A stretch of 64,000 nt of DNA from Lasiodiplodia sp. COLG20 (Eukaryota; Ascomycota; Dothideomycetes; Botryosphaeriales; Botryosphaeriaceae). Below the pieces are notes generated by a model that was given only the letters and a program-made list of their open reading frames with translations, did not search any database and was not told the DNA's origin. The stretch covers positions 2,418,001-2,482,000 of the forward strand of contig VNWV01000008.1 in NCBI GenBank assembly GCA_009801085.1, written 5' to 3'. Both the position numbers and the translations under genes were made by a program. Below, piece after piece: positions 21,054 through 32,711 of the stretch (positions are counted from its first letter, which is position 1; each line of letters starts with the position of its first letter).

Positions 21054-21160
21054 TATTGCAGCAGAAGGTCAGTTGAAGCATCAATCCGGACGGGAGTGTA
21101 CGATATAAATGAACAAATGCATGTAGACAAGAGGCCCAACTTCCCGATTCTGTTGCAATA
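21054..21160 (+). repeat. MITE-like element, copy E (short class, TA at both ends)
   Basis: 107 bp: TA-TTGCAGCAGAAGG and GTTGAAGC at the left, ACTTCCCGATTCTGTTGCAA-TA at the right. The arms are diverged. The end sequence TATTGCAGC also occurs just inside the ends of the long copies. Confidence 0.7.
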
Positions 21161-21840
21161 CTGTGTAAGTGAGCCAACCTTGTCCAATCATGCGAGCCGT
21201 TAGCGATCCTTGTCACCGCACCCTGCCCTCGGTTGTTCGGGTAGGGTATAGATTTCGCTGGAACCACTTAATGCGGAGGTTGCCGTAGGATTCAATCCAG
21301 GGACTGCAGGCGTTCGTGTGATAGCGTCTCAAGAGAGCAGCACAATCGAATCACCGCTATTTTGGGCCGAAGGGTTGTCAGGACGGTTCCACAACCATCG
21401 CACGCATCGGAAGGAATGCAGTGGCACAGGGCTTCAACGACGCACCTGCCGTCGTGCAAAGCGCACGAGGGTGTGCAGCGTGCGCTGGAACGAGCTCTTG
21501 GATGACATCAAGGCACCTGTGTGGGGTGACGCAGAAATGGGAAGGGGAGACGCCGACTGAAAGTTGGTGTGAGCTCATTGGTTTCCGGGTAATGCACATT
21601 GCCAAATTGAGCAAGTGCTGGACCACTTTTCCCGCATCTTCAAACGTCGCAATTCAGACAATGATTGCGCAGTTGCGCACTTGAACGCGATGCGTTGCGC
21701 GATCGCCAAGTCTGTGCTGCCTATTTCCAAGCTTAGCGCACGGTGAAAAACTTGGTGCAATGGCCGCTGAAGTTAAGGTTCGAAGGGATAGAAGAAGTGC
21801 TTCGCAATCTTGTCGCATGCCTGAGGGGTTCAACAATGAT

Positions 21841-21939
21841 TTATTGGTCATGTCATGGGCAGATGAAGCTATCGTCCGGATGAGAATGTCGAATTAAAAA
21901 TTGTACATTTGCGTCCGGACGATAGCTTCAGCTACCCAT
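21841..21939 (-). repeat. MITE-like element, copy F
   Basis: Hairpin 21855-21939 with arms ATGGGCAGATGAAGCTATCG and CGATAGCTTCAGCTACCCAT around an AT-rich loop. A short flank GTCATGTC precedes it. The outer ends are missing. Orientation is opposite to copy J by its loop sequence. Confidence 0.8.
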
Positions 21940-21993
21940 GTTGTGTTTTCTTTTCTTTTCTTTTCTTTTTTGAAAAATATTCACGCATATTAT

Positions 21994-22076
21994 ACGTAAT
22001 TGAAGCTATCGTCAGGACGAGAATGTCAAATTAAAAATTCTACACATACTTCCGGACGATAGCTCCATCTACCCGT
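21994..22076 (-). repeat. MITE-like element, copy G (55 bp from copy F)
   Basis: Hairpin only: TTGAAGCTATCGTCAGGACG and TCCGGACGATAGCTCCATCT, same loop orientation as copy F, more diverged at the tips. It lies about 230 bp past the stop of the GMC gene. Confidence 0.75.
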
Positions 22077-22309
22077 ACCTGTCTTTATTTTTAGATGGTT
22101 GGGTTTCTACTTAGACGAGTGTTTAATCATCACTTCACTGAATATTTGCACATCTAAAATATTTATACACTTTCTATAATCTTCGTCTATGACAACATGC
22201 AGCATCTAAAAGCATTATGAGGTATCTCAACATTAGGATAAGACCATAAACAGAGGGTATCTACAACCTATCATCCACCCCTCGCACAAACGTACAATTT
22301 TTTTTTTCC

Positions 22310-24049
22310 TTACAAAGCATTAATCAACTCACTAGCCCTCTCGGCGGCGACCATGATACCGAACTGCGGGTTGACAGTCAGAGGGGCAACAATGCTACCA
22401 TCCACAACGTGAATGTTCTCGGTGCCCTTCACCATGGCATTCTCATCAACACACTCGCCAATCCTGCAGCTGCTGCTCCAGTGGTTGACCATTCCCCTCG
22501 CGTAAGCCGAAGGCGTAGTGATGTAGGTGCGGATTTCCTCCTTGGTGGCGTTGCGCTTGATGTTCATGGGCTCCAGGTCAGCGGGCAGCTTGGCGAAGAT
22601 GTCGTGGATGAACTGAGCGATGTCATCAGCGTCGCGGTTGTTCTTGTCGCTGTAGTAGACGTCATCGCTGGGGCCCGCGATGAACTTGTCATCGAGGACG
22701 ACGCGGCCCTCGGAGAGCAGGCCTGAGGTGCCGTAAACGTTGAGGGTGATGGTCTTGTTGCCGTTAAAGTCGCTGTAGCCAGCACTGTCGATGGTTCCCT
22801 GCACGCCAGTGGGAATGCTGCCGTCGGTGTGGTTGATGTAGGTCCAGAAAACGCTGGTTTGGGATGCGAAGGCGTAGGGGCCCGAACGGTGCTCCAGGTA
22901 CATCTGCTCGTCCGAAACCGGAGGCGAGGCATAACTGTGAGTGTAAGAAGACAGCGCAGGCCCTTGGATTTCAATAAAAGTATTAGGGTTGTCAAATAGA
23001 CGCGCTCCGACAGCTGTGTTGTTGATCCAGGCCTCAGGTGCGTCCTTGAGGATGCCTCCGGCCGCCAGGCGCGTCAGGGTCTCCTCATCACCAATACCCG
23101 AGTACATGAGCAGCTGCGGCGACTGCACAGCACCACCGCTGAGAACAACGCGGCCGCAATCAGAAAGCGGAATGGTGACTTCGCTGCCATCGACGGTGGC
23201 GACAACTCCCGTCGCCTTGGCGCCGGTGCGGGCGACGCGCTGCACGCGCACGCCAGTCTGCAGCTGGAAGTTGTCACGGCTGAGCGCAGTCTGCAGGTAA
23301 GTAGTGGTCGGGCCGCCGCGCTGGCCATTGGCGTAGTCGTAAGAAGGCCTGCCAAAAACCTGGAACTTCTGGTCCGCGGCGTCGTTGATGACCACGTCCG
23401 AGTAACCCACGCTATCGACGATCCACTTGCGGGCAGCCTCGTAGCCCGACTGCAGGTAGTACTTGCCGTCCATCGAGTACTGCTCGACCGAGGCCTGGCG
23501 CTGGTACAGGCGCTGCGTGGCGGCCTGCACATCGGCGCTCTTCCAGCCCTCCGGGTGGAAGTCGTCCCAATCGGATGCCGGGGGCTGGAAGTAGAGGCCG
23601 GCGTTAATGGCGGACGAGCCGCCAATGGTGCAGCCTCCGTAGGCGTTGACGCGGCTGCCGCAGGTCAGGTTTCCTCCGTCGGCAAAGATGCTCTTGTCTG
23701 TTTCAGATGATTATTAGCCGAGAGACGCTTTCTGCGGGGTGTGCATATGCTGCTTACAGAGACCAGGAACATCAACACGGCTGAGGTTAGTGCCGCTCAA
23801 CCACTCAGGCCGCTCGGTGCCGCCCACGATGCCGTACGACTTGCCTCCGTCTTCCAGGAGGAGAGTCTTCTTGCCGGCTTCGCTGAGCCTGTCGGCCACG
23901 ATGATACCGGCCGGTCCAGCACCCACAACAATGGCATCCCACTCCTGCTTGGTCCAGTCGGCGGCGTTGAGTGAGACGTCGAGAAGAGGGGCGGCGACGG
24001 AGAGGGACGACAGGAAGCCGAGAACAACGGCCGGGGTAGATGACCTCAT
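22310..24049 (-). CDS. Secreted GMC oxidoreductase, cellobiose-dehydrogenase-like flavin domain
   Basis: About 559 residues. Exon 1 24049-23758, a 60-nt intron 23757-23698 (GTAAGC..CAG), exon 2 23697-22310; the joined codon is TAC. The signal peptide MRSSTPAVVLGFLSSLSVAA precedes the FAD-binding VVGAGPAGIIVADRL (GAGPAG at 43-48), YGGCTIGGSSAINAG (GMC signature 1 region) and SGGAVQSPQLLMYSGIG (signature 2). The C-terminal NHW (His503) and NPQ (Asn540) are the catalytic His/Asn pair as arranged in cellobiose dehydrogenases. Unlike full CDH there is no cytochrome domain and no CBM1, so the enzyme would be a stand-alone extracellular sugar dehydrogenase or oxidase (AA3-type). Substrate is not deducible. 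Repeat copies F and G lie directly downstream. Confidence 0.9.
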
Positions 24050-24835
24050 GTTTGCAAACGAGCGACTGTGAAAGCAATAAACCGAGGAAGAATGTTAAAG
24101 AGAGGTCAACTCGGCGTGGAACTTCGAAGCAGTCATCAGGAGCAGACAGCTCTTCATATAGAAAGGGCGGCCACGGTTCGGGCTGTTTATGCAATCAGGA
24201 AGGAAAGATAGGGTTCCACCCTGTACGAAGAAGTACAGCGTCTAAGCTGCTGATCGCATGTGGTGTAGCATCGTATTCGGTCGGAGCGGGGGCCAAGCTC
24301 ATAGAACAGCCCTGCGCGGCGATCATCTTCGATAGATGAGCGGTGGGCTGCCTTAAGCTTTGGTTCCGTCGGCTTGGCCGCTACTATTGCCATTGCAACT
24401 CTTATTAGCTACGCCCCGGCCCATGGCGAAAGGGTTGCAATGGCCGACCAAATTGCGACAGTGATGTCAATCACAGGTAGCGCCAGCTAGGGCTGATACC
24501 TGTTAGCTAGGGGTTGTGACGGTGTCGGTATTTTTAGCTAGCACCAGTAGGGCTCATGAGCTTCCGTCACCAGCCGGGCCGAGCGGTAGCCAATACGACT
24601 AACCGGACCGTCTCTTGTCCCTCTCGCAGCCCCTTGGCAGGTGCCGTTTACTGGCCCAAATGACATAAGGCAGACTGCCACTAGTACAAACCATTCCTAG
24701 CTGAGGAACAAAGCGGACGTTTCGCCTGCTAATCAACAAGCTTCCACCAAGCCCTGCGCCTCCTTCACTCTCCGGCCCCGCTTGCACAAGGGAAACCCAT
24801 GTGTGACGAAAAAACGGGAGGGTGAACACCACAGT

Positions 24836-25057
24836 CCCTTTTGCTCATGTCATGGGTAGTTGAAGCTATCGTCCGGACGAGAATGTCGAATTTTTAATTC
24901 TACATACACGTCCGGACGATAGCTTCAAGTACCCATTTGTTGTTGTTGTTGTTGTTTTTTTTTTTTTTTTCAAAGAAAAAACGAGGCACAGTTACCCTCG
25001 AAGATCCCGCTCAGATTCTTCGCGCTAGCCATCGGCTGCAGCACCCCTCTCTCTGTA
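24836..25057 (-). repeat. MITE-like element, copy H (reverse orientation)
   Basis: Hairpin 24852-24936 with near-perfect arms (ATGGGTAGTTGAAGCTATCG). The right flank carries TTCTTCGCGCTAGCCATCGG and GCACCCCTCTCTCTG-TA, the reverse complement of the left flank seen in copies B, J and L. A GTT/T expansion lies between hairpin and flank. The other outer end is truncated. Confidence 0.85.
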
Positions 25058-25614
25058 CGTGCCTCATCATGCTCGAGTTCCTTCTTCCCACTACCTGCAC
25101 CACCTCACACATCCTATTTTTGGGGTTACTGCAGAGTCAGGAAACCTGCTAATGAAATCTTGCATCGGCATGTGATTTTCCAGTGCCGGCTGCTGCTGTT
25201 GAACCGCATTCTCGATTGCTCCCTCGTCTGGCCAGCTGTACCATCATCTCCTCCCCACCCCCTTGGCCACAGCGAGGCAGTGGCAGCGGCAGCGGCAGCG
25301 GCAGCGGCGCCTTTTGCGTATCCACAGCCCTCTCGTATCTATGCAGCAGCGCCCCTCGGCTGTGCCCGGCGATACACACCGCATCCGAAGCACGTCTCAA
25401 CCTGCGCGACCGAGAGATCCTCAGGTTGACGAGCGAAAAAAGCGTTGGGCGTTTCCGGAGCAAAGGCCCGAGTCCGAGTTCCCGACGAAAATGGCGTGTA
25501 GGGCTGATGGGTGGGTGGGTCCGCCCCGAATGACCTGCATCATCAATAAGATCGCCGCAGGTAGCGTCTTCCCTCATCAGCGTCCGTCCTGGTACTACAA
25601 AGCCGGTCCATAAA

Positions 25615-25724
25615 TATTGCAACAAACTCGGGTAGTTGAAGCGTTCATCCGGATGAGAATGTCGAATTGAAAATTCTACATATGCGTCCAGACGATAGCT
25701 TCAACTACCCGGCTTTGTTGCATT
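25615..25724 (+). repeat. MITE-like element, copy I (short class)
   Basis: About 107 bp. Perfectly complementary outer parts: TTGCAACAAACTCGGGTAG at the left and CTACCCGGCTTTGTTGCA at the right, with one or two mismatches, enclosing GTTGAAGC..GCTTCAAC. TA precedes the left end; the right TA is altered. Confidence 0.8.
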
Positions 25725-26309
25725 CCTTACGGAACCGACCTCGTAACGGGTGATGAGAAGTCCAGGAACCCCGGTCTCGCGTCAGAGCTGATCGATCGCT
25801 ATGCTTGATGAGTGTCTTACTTTTCTTTTGAATGTTTTTCTCATTTGCTACCTTTCTTCTCTTCTCTTTCCCTCCACCAGAGTGCAGATTATATTAAATC
25901 TCTCCTGTTCTCCAAACCGAGATCGTTGCAAAGAAGCAGCTTGACGTCCGCCTGGTATCTCCGTCCGCTTAGCACCGCAGTGCCTTTAAAGAGCAAAAAT
26001 ACAAGCCTGTCCATTCGGCACCAGGCAGGTATCGACCGTCCCGAAAACCGTACCAAAGACGCTCCAAGAATTAACTCCTAGCCCCGAATATTGTCGTTAC
26101 CATGATGCTGTTTACCTCCCTTCATGCTGACTCTATGTATGAACTGCTGGAAAGGACGGGGTTTCCGTGTCCCACAAGTGTGAAATAAGCAAAGCGCAAA
26201 GTCCAGAAAGGTGAGGAAGATGTAAGAAGAGGGGTGAATCAGTTGCAAGAAGAGGAGGAATACACACGTGGAGCCAATTGGCGGCCGACCACCCACCGCA
26301 TCAGCTCAT

Positions 26310-27542
26310 TTACGACGGCGGCCTCTGACCGTACACCATGTGCAGCGTGTAATACGCATGCACCTTCGGGTCCTTTACCGCCTTCCGCGCGTGGGCAATG
26401 AAGACCTCGGCCTCTTCCTTGCTCCACCCCAGACCACGCTGCAGGGGCCCGGCAGCCGCCATGCTGAACGCGTCGATGACGGCCGCCTGCATGTACAAGC
26501 CAGCCGTCCGCAGCAGCTTGTTCTTAGCCCATGCACCCAGGGGTACCTTGATCTTCTGCTCGATGACGTTGACGAAGCCGGCGTTGCGCAGTTTCGCGGC
26601 GATCGTATGCGCGACGTGGAAGTCTGCGCCGAACTTCCCAAAGCCCTCGCGGCACGCACGCGTATACTGCATGTATCCCCAATCATCCGGCATGGAGCCG
26701 TCGTCGCTTTGCGGGTAAAAGTCGAGTTCCTGCAGCTCAATATATGCGCCGGGCTTGAGCCAGTCGTATGCGCTGGCCAGCATCTTGTCCCAGTTGCGGA
26801 TCGCCGGCGCCATGGCGCGCAGGTGGATCAGGTCGAAGGGCGCGCTGTAGACCCAATCGCTCTCGATGTCGTCGATCAGGAATCGCACTATATCGCAAAC
26901 AGAAACTCAAGTCAGCAAACCGGATCCCCTCTCCGTTGCCAATGCTCCCCAGTACTATATCTCCGCTCCTCCCATAGCGCGCAGGGGAAAAAAAAAGAAA
27001 GAAAAGGAAGCTTATCCCTCACCATTCGGCGGCACGAAGGTCGGCTGGATCGGGCTCAGATCCACGCCGATGACCTCTGCGCTCGGGTAGGCGTCCCCCA
27101 TGTCGACGCACCAGATGCCCGTGCCCGTGCCGAGATCCAGGATGCGACCCGGGCAGTCGCCGATGGGCGCAAAGTGCAGCTTGTCGCCGCACACGGCCAC
27201 CGTCATGGCGTGCTTCATGTCCTCGCGGTCCTGCTCCTGCTCGTCGTTGGGCAGGCTGTACCTGCCCTCGCAGTACCGGTGGTAGCGCCTCCCGTTCTCG
27301 AAGACGTAGTCGCGCACCGACGACGACACCGACGTCGTCACCGACCCGCCGTCGTCCGACGAGTACCCCGATTCCGCTTCCGACGCGCCGTCGTTGAACC
27401 CGTCGCCGTAGTCGGCATTCTGCCAGTCCTCGACCTCGATCTGCGTGCGCGCCTGCTCCGCGGCCGCCGCCACGTCTGCGTCGGTCGCTGGTTGTCGGTC
27501 GCCCGGGGAGGAAGCGTGCGATCGCGGCGACGAGGTGATCAT
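26310..27542 (-). CDS. LaeA/UMTA-like SAM-dependent methyltransferase
   Basis: About 365 residues. Exon 1 27542-27023, a 135-nt intron 27022-26888 (GTGAGG..ATATAG), exon 2 26887-26310. A Ser/Asp-rich disordered start is followed by a class I methyltransferase domain: motif I LDLGTGTGIWCVDMGD (DLGTGTG at 136-142), VIGVDLSPIQP (motif post I), FDLIHLRAMAPAI, and LKPGAYIELQELDFYP. This layout is that of the large fungal family that includes LaeA, the velvet-complex regulator of secondary metabolism. Most members have no known substrate, and this one need not be LaeA itself. ATG 27542 was chosen because the upstream in-frame sequence is low-complexity leader. The intron is longer than most in the window. 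Confidence 0.85.
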
Positions 27543-28646
27543 GGTCAAGAGAAGGAAAGAAAGAGAAGAAGAGGGGGGAAAAGAGGGAAAGAGAAGGAGG
27601 GGCAGGGAAGCGAACGGCAGGGCGCGCGTTTCCCGGTACTCGGATGGGTTTCCCAAAGGTTCGTGCGCTCCCTTGCGCAAGGCGGCGGGCGTGTGCGAGT
27701 CTTCTTTGTGCAACCAGAGGCCAATGGGATCCGGGTGGTGTCCTGGTCGCTGGGTAGGATGCGTGTGTGGGTGTGGTGCGCGTGGGCGTGCGCGTGCGGG
27801 TGCAGGTAGGGACGAGGTCGCGGAGCCGCTTCGGGATGGGATGACCGCGATGGAGGCGATAACGTCGATTGCTGCGTCCTGCAGGCGGCGGTCGGGATTT
27901 TTCTTGCTGCAAGTCGAACCGCGGGCGAGGGTGGTGGATTTTGCGTTTATAAGCGGAGTGGAGCAGCGTCGCGGAGGCGCGGCTCTGGGCACGGCAGCGG
28001 CAGCTGGAGTCTTCTCTCTTTTTTTTTTTCTTTTTCTGCCCGTTGCAGAGTGCGCGCGGTGAGTGGAGGGCGAGTGCAGCTGGTGGTGCGGCGCGGGCAC
28101 CCGAAAAGTGCCGCAATGGCTCGAGAGATCTCGCGTGGCCGTTGGGGTGGAGCTGCCTCGTCGTCCTCCCCAGTTTCCGCCTCTCTAGTCTCGCGCGCCC
28201 CCCTTGTGCGCATCGGCCCGCAGCCTTGTCTGGGCAGCTGTGCCGACGCTCCGCCAGAAAAATCAGGCGGCTGTCAGCGCAGCCAGGTCCGTTCCAGCAT
28301 CGCCGCCAGCGCCATCGCGTGCCCGCTCGTGCGACCAGTCCTCGTGTTTGTGGCTAATAAGCGTAGGGCGCGCGCAAGATGCCGTAAAATGTGGCATTCG
28401 TATCTGGCATTACATATCTCATCGAAAACGTACATACAACACATGGCCAATCACAACGCCGCGCGCCCAAGATGAAGAAAAGGGGACGCTCGACCGCCTT
28501 TCGCCCCGTCGCGCCCTGGACTCCCACGTTGTTGATCCTGGATGGATCTCTCCGGATCTCCGGCCGGTCTAATTCCGCCCGCCACTCCACGCAAAACCGG
28601 ATGCGTCTGATCTGTTACCCCCGCCTTGGCAAGACCAATCACTCCC
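27543..28646. other. Intergenic region upstream of the methyltransferase
   Basis: About 1.1 kb between the methyltransferase start and the aquaporin stop, both read leftward. It should hold the methyltransferase promoter. Antisense frames here are shadows or low complexity. Nothing else seen. Confidence 0.5.
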
Positions 28647-30770
28647 TCATGCCGCCTCCCGAATGTCCTGCAACGAGTGCCGAGGCGATGCCCGTTGCGG
28701 CGACGCCACAAAGTCTGCTCTGCTCGGGCTCATCTCATTCGACGGGATGGTCGACAGGTCGCCTCGCGGCCCAGGACCTGGACCGAATCCGCTCTCCAGG
28801 TCACCGACATTCGCCCGTCCGCCCGCCATCGACGGGCGCGCGTCGGCGGGCAGGTAGAACCCGTTGTCGCCCAGCTGCGGCGTGCGGTCGCCGTCGCCGC
28901 CCATCATCATCATCTGCTGCTGCTGCTGCTGGCGCGGCGATGTGTTGCTGATGTTGAGCCCGGACAGGATCTTGGCCGTCATCTCGCGCTGCTTCTCGCG
29001 CACCTCGTGGTACGGGTTCTTAGTCGGGTCGTTGAGATCGTCGCCGTCCTGGCCAGGGTTGGCCATCTCGTACTCGAGGATCTTGATGAACTTGTAGAAC
29101 CCGATCGCGAAAAGGCAGCCAATGGCCGGTCCGAGCCAGTAGATCCAATGCGAACCATCCCATGTGTTGGTGACGATGCACGGGCCAATGCTACGAGCAG
29201 GGTTGAGAGAACCTCCTGTGTAGTAGACGCCGCAGAGTTCGGCGATGAAGAGGGCTAGACCAATGCCGACCGGAGCAATGAACGTGGCCTTGTGCTTCTC
29301 CTTTGCCAGCATCAGGATCCTGCACCGTATATCAGCAAGAGCATCGTCACATTTCGTCAAGAGGTCCTTACGTGAAGACCAGCTCGGCCGTCATAAACGC
29401 CTCGATGAACAGGCCTTGGGCAATCGAGGTCCCATCACTTAGCGTCGTGCGGACATTAAGTGGAGTAGGGAATATCGCTAAGACGAGCGCTGAAGCCGTA
29501 ATGCTGCCTGCGATCTGGGCAACGAAAAGACAGACCGAACGCCAAGCTCCAATAGCGCCGGTTGCAAACAGCGCCAGCGTGACCTGAAAAGGGGACCCAT
29601 TAGCTCAACCCCGAGTGAAGAACACTAAAACTGCTCAAACATACCGCCGGGTTAAATAATCCTCCGCTGATACGGAAGAAGACCCAGACGTTAACCATCA
29701 GGGAGAAGCCGAAGGCGAGCGAGATGTACAGCATGACGGCCGGGTCGAAGCCGGTGGTGGCATTGGTCGTCGTCGCCTGGGACGGAGTCGCACTCTTCGC
29801 ATTGGCCACTTGCGTCCCGGCAAACGCGAAAAACAAAAACATGGTCGTTCCGGCCCATTCGCCCACGGCGGCTAAGCAGTGTCAGTGGGAGACACCAGGG
29901 GCTATTCAGGGGCCACGGCTTACCAACGAAGTGGTTCTTGAAATCACTGTTCATCCACATGGTCCACGGGAGCCTCAGCGCCAGAAGCTCGCTGTCCCTA
30001 TCCCTCGCCCTGGTGCCGTCACCTGAAGCCGCAGCATTCAGGTATCTTGCCGCAGCGTAGTCGGCCATGTCGCCGTAGTTGTAGGCTGTGTTGTAAGTAC
30101 TCCTCCACGACTCCGGCGGGGCGGAAGGCCTGACGCCATTGACGATGCTCTCCGCCTTCGCCTTCTTGGCCTGTTCCTTCATGTCGTATATCGACAGCGG
30201 TCTCCCGTTCGCGCCGACGAAGGCAGAAAGGTTGGGCTCCGGAGAGGCGCTCCTCCGGCTACGCCAAGTATCTCTGTGCGTCTCAGCCGCGAGGGTCGAG
30301 GTATATGCCGAGTTAGACCTTGTTCGGCCGATGGTGTTGCCGTCGAAATTTGTCTGTGTGTTGGAGCGTTCCATCATAGAGGGATTGGGAACAGGCTCCC
30401 TCTCCGCCTCGGTGCCGTACTCGGGAAAGGGGTAGTCCTTCATGCTACCAGGTCCCATGCCAGAGACATTGGACCTGCGCTTGTTGCCCAGAAGAGAGGA
30501 TCTGTCTTGAGACCTTCTATCCATAGAAGGATCACGCTCCTGCTCGTACGAGGTCTGAAAAGAGGCTCGGGACTGCGATCCCGGGGTAGTGGCTTTAGGC
30601 GGGGGTGTTTGGATAGAAGGGGAAGGTGTGCCAAGAGTTGGTCGGTCCATGGCATGTCCTCCAGGAGAAGAAGCAGCGGGAATGCCCGAGTGAGGGTTCA
30701 TGGCGTCGAAACGAGCCTTTACAGGACGAAAAGGTTCGTATCCAGTGCTGTCTCTGGATGCAGCCGCCAT
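28647..30770 (-). CDS. MIP-family aquaporin with long N-terminal extension
   Basis: Membrane channel for water or small solutes; about 652 residues in four exons: 30770-29924, 29871-29645, 29583-29372, 29319-28647, with introns of 52, 61 and 52 nt and all phases consistent. The first 280 or so residues are Ser/Pro-rich and cytoplasmic-looking. The channel has GGLFNPAVTLAL (first NPA, 356-358) and GGSLNPARSIGP (second NPA, 468-470) and six hydrophobic segments. Both NPA boxes are canonical, unlike yeast Fps1. Ser follows NPAR, the residue usual in water-type aquaporins, where glycerol facilitators normally have Asp. The C-tail has poly-Gln/Met and is disordered. The long N-terminus resembles regulated fungal aquaglyceroporins, so its substrate is open. 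A 5'-UTR intron is likely. Confidence 0.92.
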
Positions 30771-32711
30771 AACCAGAAAGTGTTGTGGACCTGAAGTCGA
30801 CAAGTTCTCTGCTGAGTTGTCAGTGATGTCAACCTCTGAGGCCGAGCAACAGACGCTTACCAGAAGCCGAGCCGGCTGGTAGGTGGAATTCTTCAAGGAA
30901 GAGACAAGGTGAATGCTTGTGAAGTCTGTAGCTTAGAGGTATCGTGGCGGGCTTGAGCTCAGAGTTGACTGAGGATTTATACCTTCTCTCAGAAAGGCAC
31001 CCAGCCAGCCTCTAAGACAGCCAGCCACCAGCAAACTCGGTCACGAATAATCCCTACAGCAACTAGGCGTTGGCGAAACGTCTATCTAGCGTGCGAGCCT
31101 TTCCTGTTCTTGCCAGGGCGGATGGACATGGAGACCCTCGACAACGGCGTCAGGAACAGTGCAGCAAGATGACGACACACAGCGGAAGCGGGAAGTGCGT
31201 CAGGCGCCATGATTGGGTGTTTGGACTCATAGGGCTGGCCGCTGGCAGGCACAGGCCTGATGCGGCTCGATTTTGCTGCTCAATCCCTGGAGGTTGGGGC
31301 CGTTTCAAGGCTTGAGCAGGACGTCATGGACGCACCAGTGCGGAGACTCAGAGGCGTGGTGCCAGGCACAGGAAAATGAGGCTACAATGGCGTGGTCGAG
31401 GGACCGAACAAAGGCCAGGATGGACCCCGTCGGCGGTGGATAGCAAGCCAGGAACGGCCGGCTCCCTCAACGGCGCGCTCGGCTATGGACCCCGAGCGGT
31501 CCGAGAACCACCGCCAGAGCCACGCTCTGCCAAAGCCCTTCAGCTGAACTTTTCTGAAGCAGCCGCAGCTGTACACCGTTACTGAGCCGCTGTTTGGCAT
31601 TCACGCCCCATGATGGCGCCTCCTGCAGCTAGAAGCACCATGGAAGGCGGCTAGAAGGTGGGAATCTGCCGGCCAATCAGTCCGCGCGCCTCACGGGCCT
31701 GAAACTCGTGTGTTGGGCATCGTCACTCCCGCGTGGCAGGAAGAAAGTTTGCACGATAGGCCAGTGCGGTGGTCCAAAAACGGGTGGCCAGCAGCCAAGC
31801 ACACCTGCTTCCAGGGGGGCGAGGATCGCGAAGAATGACGACGACGGCGATGGAGGCCCAACGTGGGGATCTGAGTCGCGCACTGCGGGGAGGCCAGCGT
31901 TGGCAGTGTTGATATTTGAGCGTTGTTGCAGCGACCCGAGAGCAACGGACGAGGCCGGAGATCGTGGGCCAGGGGTTGCCTTCTATCGGCCGAGCGGCAG
32001 GCGGCCTTGTTGCTTGCGTGTGCCTGGCACGTGACCGGCGTCGCGAAGACATCTGATCACGCTCTCCACCAGCACCGGCTCCGTGCCGCCCTGTTTCCCT
32101 TCTCCTGCATGAACGGCCGGCCTCGGCAAGCCATGTCACGGCACCTGCTCCGGCGCGGTTGTCAATTCCGCTCCTCTGCCGTGCCCCACACTTATCTCCG
32201 ATCATGTTTCAATCGTTCGGTATGTACGTAAACGTGCCCGGGTATGCGGGTGCCACTGCAACTTCTGCACCCATCTACTCGGCGCCTATGCCAGACTACG
32301 TCTAGTAATTTCTGCGCCAGTCGCAACAAACGGTCACCCTGACTCGCTGCCTGCTTCAAACCTTATCCGCAGATCTGTTTATATCCGCGGCCCCGGGGCG
32401 TTGATCGATTAGATGGACTTCCTCATCCGGTAATTGCCGTTCCCAATTGGAAACGGTGAGACTGCGAAGCATCCTACCGGACGGCACCATGGCCAAAGCG
32501 GCAACATCCGGCCCCGTCGCCACATGGCGGAAGGGCCCAGACGCTTGCAGGATGTAGAGCCGTCCGGAGGGGCCTTTAGCCGCTGATTGCGAGCTACCCG
32601 CCTCCCTTCACTGAAGCGAGCGTCTTAAAAGCGCGCTGTTGTCATGAGGAGATCAACATAACCTCAAACTGCCTTCTTTGTTATTCTGTCTTGCTCTTTC
32701 GTCTTGCCAAA
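30771..32711. promoter_or_regulatory. Divergent region between aquaporin and beta-propeller genes
   Basis: About 1.9 kb between divergent genes. The overlapping frames on both strands (31370-32230) look random. Both promoters should lie here. No repeat copy found. Confidence 0.45.
30809..30860 (-). other. Probable 5'-UTR intron of the aquaporin gene
   Basis: GTAAGC at 30860, CACTGAC branch-like sequence and CAGCAG acceptor ending at 30809 define a 52-nt intron ending 38 bases before the chosen ATG. It would remove sequence that otherwise keeps an open frame upstream. Inferred from consensus only. Confidence 0.4.

Larger units (their letters stand above)
20765..22309. other. Intergenic stretch with three repeat copies
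   Basis: About 1.5 kb between the Kelch gene start and the GMC gene stop. It holds copies E, F and G. A 125-codon minus frame at 20890-21267 overlaps copy E and is not credible as a gene. CT-rich tracts separate F and G. Confidence 0.6.
24050..26309. other. Intergenic stretch with two repeat copies
   Basis: About 2.3 kb holding copies H and I, a GTT run and T tract (24938-24970) inside copy H, and a GGCAGC run near 25275-25310. The frames on both strands at 25149-25625 are low-complexity shadows of that run. No gene seen. Confidence 0.55.

Noticed and set aside
20890..21267. 125-codon minus frame
   Set aside because: Runs through repeat copy E and has no protein-like features.
26268..27809. 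513-codon open frame on the + strand opposite the methyltransferase
   Set aside because: Antisense shadow that also runs across the methyltransferase intron; composition is Arg/His/Val-rich and random-looking.
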